From: Jimgerdemannia flammicorona
Taxonomy: Eukaryota; Mucoromycota; Endogonomycetes; Endogonales; Endogonaceae
Direction of reading: 5' to 3'
NCBI GenBank assembly: GCA_003990745.1
Contig: RBNI01001620.1
Span: forward strand, 1 to 21,585
DNA length: 21,585 nucleotides
Below, piece by piece: positions 17,838-21,585 of the stretch; position 1 is the stretch's first letter, and each line of letters opens with the position of its first letter. The translations under genes and the position numbers were made by a program. Under the pieces are notes generated by a model. It saw only the letters and a list, made by a program, of their open reading frames with translations, ran no database searches and was not told where the DNA came from.

Positions 17838-18797
17838 ACAAACGGCTGGATTTCAACGAAGTTCTGAAAATTCTTGGTACATTGCACCCACTCCCTTTCC
17901 TCTACGCAATATCATTCCAGTCGCCTGACGCACCCAAATGGTATGTATCCAAATAGGGCGACATTTCAAAGGGCTATTTCGTGAACCCTGCCACATTTTT
18001 TAAATATCAAAGCATATTTGTCTCATTCCGTACCCGCTTACTCTCCCTCTTCTGTCCACTTACCCAATGCTTGTGACAATTCAATACCCTCCTTTTTATC
18101 TGTCTTGTCGCTCGACATCAGTCTACCAGGGTATGCTATTCAGAAAATTTCAAGTCCGAAGATATGTACCCTCTCTTCTACGCCTACATACTTCAGTAAC
18201 TTTGCCCTCAGACTATAAATTGTTCAGCTAAATTATTCTGTACAAAGTTTTAAGCGTGGCATTATACGCTCGAGAGGAAGAGTTTTATGGGGAGAGAGAG
18301 GAAGAGTTTTATGGGGAGAGAATTGTGAAATGTTAATTAGTCTCTGAGACATGGAAGAGATTCTCGGATGACAGGGAGCAATAGATGATACACTAGTAGA
18401 TCGTGAAAAAGTAAGACAGATCTTTTTTCCGCGTGTAAGAGGGTTTATTTGCCTTCAGCTATGTGATTAGTTGACGTACACATTTCAGTAATCTGACCCG
18501 TGGAGCAGCGCAGCCCGATACACACGTCCGACCACCATCACTATATATGTAGTTGCAGCGCCATCGCACCCGCCAGCATAGTTAAGGCTCCATAGGTGTA
18601 GTTTCAGGACTGGCGGGATCAACACGGTCCTGTTTATAAATGGTTGAAGGAATGAGGCATCATGAACGAGCTTGTTGTATAAATCCCCTTGTTCGGCAAG
18701 AGAAAGGCACAGATTTAACCTGGGAAGAGTAGGCCTGGAAGCATAGACAAGCTTTTCCCTTTACCATTCACCCATTTCGACATTTCGACGCGTTGAA
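17838..18797. other. Region without a recognised gene
   Basis: Only short frames. It contains a 24-bp perfect tandem repeat (18274-18321) and TATATA-type words near 18543. Confidence 0.5.
18274..18321. repeat. Perfect 24-bp tandem duplication
   Basis: Units 18274-18297 and 18298-18321 are identical and GA-rich. Perfect identity suggests a recent slip. Confidence 0.9.
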
Positions 18798-18852
18798 GGC
18801 GAAAGCCACTACTTTTTTTTTTTTTTTTTTTTTTTGGCGAAAGCCATTACTT
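18798..18852. mobile_element. T23 run flanked by 17-bp direct repeats (possible poly(A)-only retro-insertion)
   Basis: GGCGAAAGCC..TACTT stands at 18798-18814 and again at 18836-18852 with one mismatch. Between them lie only T residues (the run is 18813-18835). A direct repeat of this length around a bare poly-T looks like a target-site duplication made by LINE-type retrotransposition that copied only the poly(A) tail. A tandem duplication with T-run expansion is the alternative. Confidence 0.5.
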
Positions 18853-19100
18853 GCCTGTGTTCTATTTTGGGTCGGTCACGTGACAAATAGTCGAGTCCAT
18901 TTGCAATCATTGAAGTGAAAATGCATTTGTGTGTCAACAGTAATAAACAAGGTATTGTATTTAATGTCTGTTTGTTCCACCAAAAATGCGTAACGAAATC
19001 TACTGTGGTGACTTACAACTTCTCTTATGCTTCTTAGGTGGGACCTCCGGAAATCCACGCCAAATATACCACGTTTTTATATCTTCGGCATTTCTTATTC
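18853..19100. other. Short intergenic stretch with an E-box palindrome
   Basis: It contains the 10-bp palindrome GTCACGTGAC (about 18877-18886), like the one at 2862-2871. No coding signal otherwise. Confidence 0.45.
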
Positions 19101-19106
19101 CTGTCT

Positions 19107-19560
19107 TCAGTCTTCTCGCATTATACGAACACCAAGCCTCAAGATCCTCTGCTCACCCATTCTGATGTGCGCGGCGGCCCAAGCATTCCCCCCGACAGGG
19201 TACTGATCACAAGCGACGCGCGGTTCGAGTTCCTCAATCGTAATCGCGAACCTGGCAAGAAGGATCTCGAATGCGGTGAGGATCTCCGACAGGCTTGTTT
19301 GCAATGTTGGCAGTGGCAAGGATGGCGGTGAATTCCTGGGTCGTGGAGCATTGGATGCAGAGGTACTAGAGGACTTTATCTGGGAGCAGCTCCGAGAATG
19401 TGGAGTTGACGTCCAGCTTTTCTACCATGAAGAGGGCGGCTTTTTGAGCGTAGAACGGTGCGAGTTGGTGAGTGGTGAGGAAAAGTTCGTAGGAGTGTGT
19501 GGGTTGTTATGGAAGACAATATGTATAGGCGGAGGAGGCAGTTGTTTGAAATAGACCTGT
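19107..19560 (-). pseudogene. Coding-like remnant of unknown family
   Basis: The minus strand reads, across frames, EKLDVNSTFSELLPDKVL, a stop, YLCIQCSTTQEFTAILATAN, then after a frame change LSEILTAFEILLARFAITIEEL. The amino-acid balance and helical pattern look like former protein, interrupted by one stop and at least one frameshift. I do not recognise the family. The opposite strand has an open frame of 92 codons (19276-19554) that is Gly/Glu-rich and looks like its shadow, though the reverse cannot be excluded. Confidence 0.35.
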
Positions 19561-19620
19561 AGTTGATAAAACCCTTGAAGACGGGATGGGTAGAAGGAAT
19601 GAGATAAATGCAATTGGCAA

Positions 19621-19979
19621 GAATTACCACGCGATTATAGTATATTTAAATACCTTAATAGTCGTTGTCAGCCAGTACGCGCAAATACCCTGGTGACATG
19701 GCAGGTTATGGCCCCGAGCGAGTGCAAACGGTGTTGCTTTTCTGGCAGCTTGAAATCCATAGCGCAGCTCCAAACGGTTTAGAGTGCCAATTAATACTAC
19801 TTATTGGAGAAGTATTTGTTTTCAAGATCCACAACATATTTCAGAGCCAGCCCTGCGGTTGTAGTGTGTAAAATGATTTCAAAATTCTTACCTCTTCTAG
19901 AGTGAGCTTGCAAGCTTCGGGGTGTTAACTGCCTCAACTTTTTCGTGATGCCGTAGAGAGACGACCCAGCGTGGACCTC
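19621..19979. other. Region without a recognised gene
   Basis: It may include further decayed sequence of the LRR-like paralogue on the minus strand (a LYGITKKLRQL-type stretch near 19940), but the match to the intact gene fades here. Confidence 0.4.
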
Positions 19980-20488
19980 GAGTTCATCATGAAAGGTGTG
20001 GATGTTGGCGCAGCGGGCCAGAGCGCGGATGACTAGGTCGTGCCGTTGAACAGGTGAGGAAGCTGGCCAGGGGTTCATACACTCCTTCTTTTTCTTGGGC
20101 TGTCTTGTACCCCGTGGTTTCGATCTCGAATTCTAGCAGGGACAGTGGCTGTAACGTTTTGTTGATCGAAAGAAGCTGCCGGAGTTCAGCAGACACTTTT
20201 GGCACGCCATGGCACCAAAGTGCAGTGTCACGTCGTCAGGACGAAGGCGCTCGTGATGACGTCAACCAAGGCGCCCGCTACGTCTTGCCAGAACGTGAAC
20301 CGCTGGTGGTTCTTGCCTGAGCACAGTCTCAACGATGGCTTTTCGTCCAAGGGCTTGTCGTCGACTTCGGCGATGGCATTCAGTTGCGGCATGGCATTTT
20401 TTCTGGATGGCAACATTTCGTCAATGGACTCTTCAAACATGTAGTCGACGCGGACGATTATGCTAGTGATCTGGACCCCCGTGATCAT
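19980..20488 (-). pseudogene. Decayed paralogue of the LRR-like gene
   Basis: The minus strand matches residues about 38-200 of the protein at 6818-7999, in at least three frames. Frame one (20488-20230) gives VDDKPLDEKPSLRLCSGKNH and FTFWQDVAGALVDVITSAFVL, against VDDKPSSDKPALEQCSGDNH and FTFRQDMEDVLVDIITNSFVL in the intact gene. A second frame gives NKTLQPLSLLEFEIETT and YEPLASFL; a third gives LVIRALARCANIHTFH, against VIVRALGHCINIKIFH. The first ~37 residues are missing, and small deletions occur near the frame changes. Upstream, AAGAACTAGAGCC-TATGC also matches the promoter end of the intact gene, so the promoter and part of the 5' coding sequence flank an internal deletion. The C-terminal half is not found. 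Confidence 0.85.
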
Positions 20489-20519
20489 GAGTATGTGGCA
20501 TAGGCTCTAGTTCTTTTTG

Positions 20520-21237
20520 AAGCCGTTTGATTGGACAGGGAAGGGGGGTAGGATATGCAAATAGTGTACCCGGGAGGCGTAAAATCGATTTGGACCGTCG
20601 TGTAGTTATGTTGCAAATTCGAACCAAGGTGAGGTGCGGGTCCCGAGGAAGAGGCGCGGTGCAACGTTAATGTAACGGTCTTATGCAAACAAAGTCAGCC
20701 GCCAAGATTCCCAATTGCATGTTCCTAGTGGATCTTCGTCGCACAACAAAGTCCGGCCCCAGCCTTCTACGGCTAAGTGCTGAACGCACATGAATTTGTG
20801 ATTACATAATCGTGGCCAAGCTAGAGGACTTTTTAGAAATGTCCGCAAACGCCTGACTTGCATCGCAACAATGCAGTGCACATGTCCATTTACGTCATAG
20901 CGCATATATGGTCCGTAGCGTCCACACCGGCTCCATCGGCACCATCGATACCAATGCGTCGATTCAAAACTCCAAATGGTCATCCCTGTAATTTTTGGAC
21001 GATCAGCGCCAATTTTGCAACGGAGGAGACTTACCCCGCCGTTGTCAACTTCTCGCGTAACACATAAGTGTGACTAATTACGTCAATCTTTGAGACGGTG
21101 AGACGCTGGGCGATAAGAATGATTTACTTGCCCTGATGATGTAAACTTTAACCGGCTTGGTTGCCGATTAGCGGGTGCTGGGGAGGAAGTCGTAAGTTCA
21201 TCAGCGAATTCAGTTATATACACCCACAAACGAAATT
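20520..21237. other. Region without a recognised gene
   Basis: Short frames only on both strands. The first part is the upstream region of the decayed LRR-like paralogue. I see no splice-linked exons. Confidence 0.45.
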
Positions 21238-21385
21238 CAACTGCCCACGTAATAAATCCCACTCAACAAAAGTCCGCCGCAAACCCCGAAGCCATTTCAC
21301 CCATGTTGGATAATTTGGTATGCATGACCAATCCCATCCCAAATGGGATAGTAAATGTTTTATATCCAAATCGAGGAAAGCTCGA
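21238..21385 (+). repeat. Diverged second copy of the block upstream of the MACPF-like gene
   Basis: Partner of 15478-15700. Beyond it the sequence up to the end of the window again becomes pyrimidine/CA-rich (CCACACACTACACAAAATC), much like the leader just before the ATG at 15848, but no ATG with an open frame follows before the window ends. Confidence 0.45.
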
Positions 21386-21569
21386 CCAATGGGAAGGAGT
21401 TGCCATTTGAAGGAAGAAAGATCATGTGTTCCCTGCCATACGACGACAGTCCGGTGGACATAGACGCTGATAATGATACTTTTATTCGTGGTCTTTGAAC
21501 GCGCCACTCATGCCGAACCGAGATTGCCTCACCTGCCCAAAACCACACACTACACAAAATCATCCCCAT

Positions 21570-21585
21570 CCCCCCCCCCCCCCCC
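21570..21585. repeat. Terminal C16 run
   Basis: The window ends in sixteen C. With the G run at the start this points to contig ends at homopolymers. Confidence 0.85.

Noticed and set aside
20600..20660. GGTTCGAA word on the minus strand as a tRNA B-box
   Set aside because: No matching A-box at the right distance and no cloverleaf arms could be folded by eye. No other tRNA candidates were found.

Overview
The window looks like a repeat-rich, partly degenerate piece of a fungal nuclear genome. Protein-coding pieces are split by short introns (about 60-160 bp) with GTAAGT/GTACGT-type donors and AG acceptors. Genes end at AATAAA signals, and coding stretches are islands in long non-coding DNA with A/T runs of 17-27 bases. 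One gene resembles the MACPF-like protein family that is expanded in Mucoromycota (Glomeromycotina and relatives), so I lean towards that phylum; this is an inference from memory of the family, not a search. The window starts with T/G runs and ends with a C run, so it may be an entire contig that broke at homopolymers.

Only two genes look intact. The first (6818-7999, +) is a single-exon 393-residue leucine-rich-repeat-like protein. The second (15848-17738, +) has three exons and 532 residues, and is the MACPF-like candidate. Its first intron has a length divisible by three and no in-frame stop.

Most of the rest is duplicated and decayed sequence. (i) Two broken fragments of the N-terminal HEAT region of Mot1/BTAF1 lie in opposite orientation at 1195-1927 (+) and 13931-14290 (-). 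They form one end of a diverged inverted duplication that continues about 0.6-1 kb further and includes a perfect 31-nt match. (ii) Two paralogous minus-strand genes for a probable secreted or membrane-anchored protein of unknown family lie at 4061-5883 (copy A) and 11305-12083 (copy B). They share exon layout, upstream sequence and introns. Copy A has a tandemly duplicated splice donor and some frame conflicts. Copy B is cut short and followed by unrelated exon-like pieces (10159-11104) that end at a poly(A) signal. (iii) A frameshifted, 5'-deleted paralogue of the LRR-like gene lies at 19980-20488 (-). (iv) The region upstream of the MACPF-like gene (15478-15700) has a diverged second copy at the right end (21238-21385), suggesting another family member just outside the window.

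No tRNA, rRNA, CRISPR array, recognisable transposase or virus-like gene was found. The segments between coding islands are described individually. Domain assignments come from motif recognition by eye, and family names should be read with the stated confidences.
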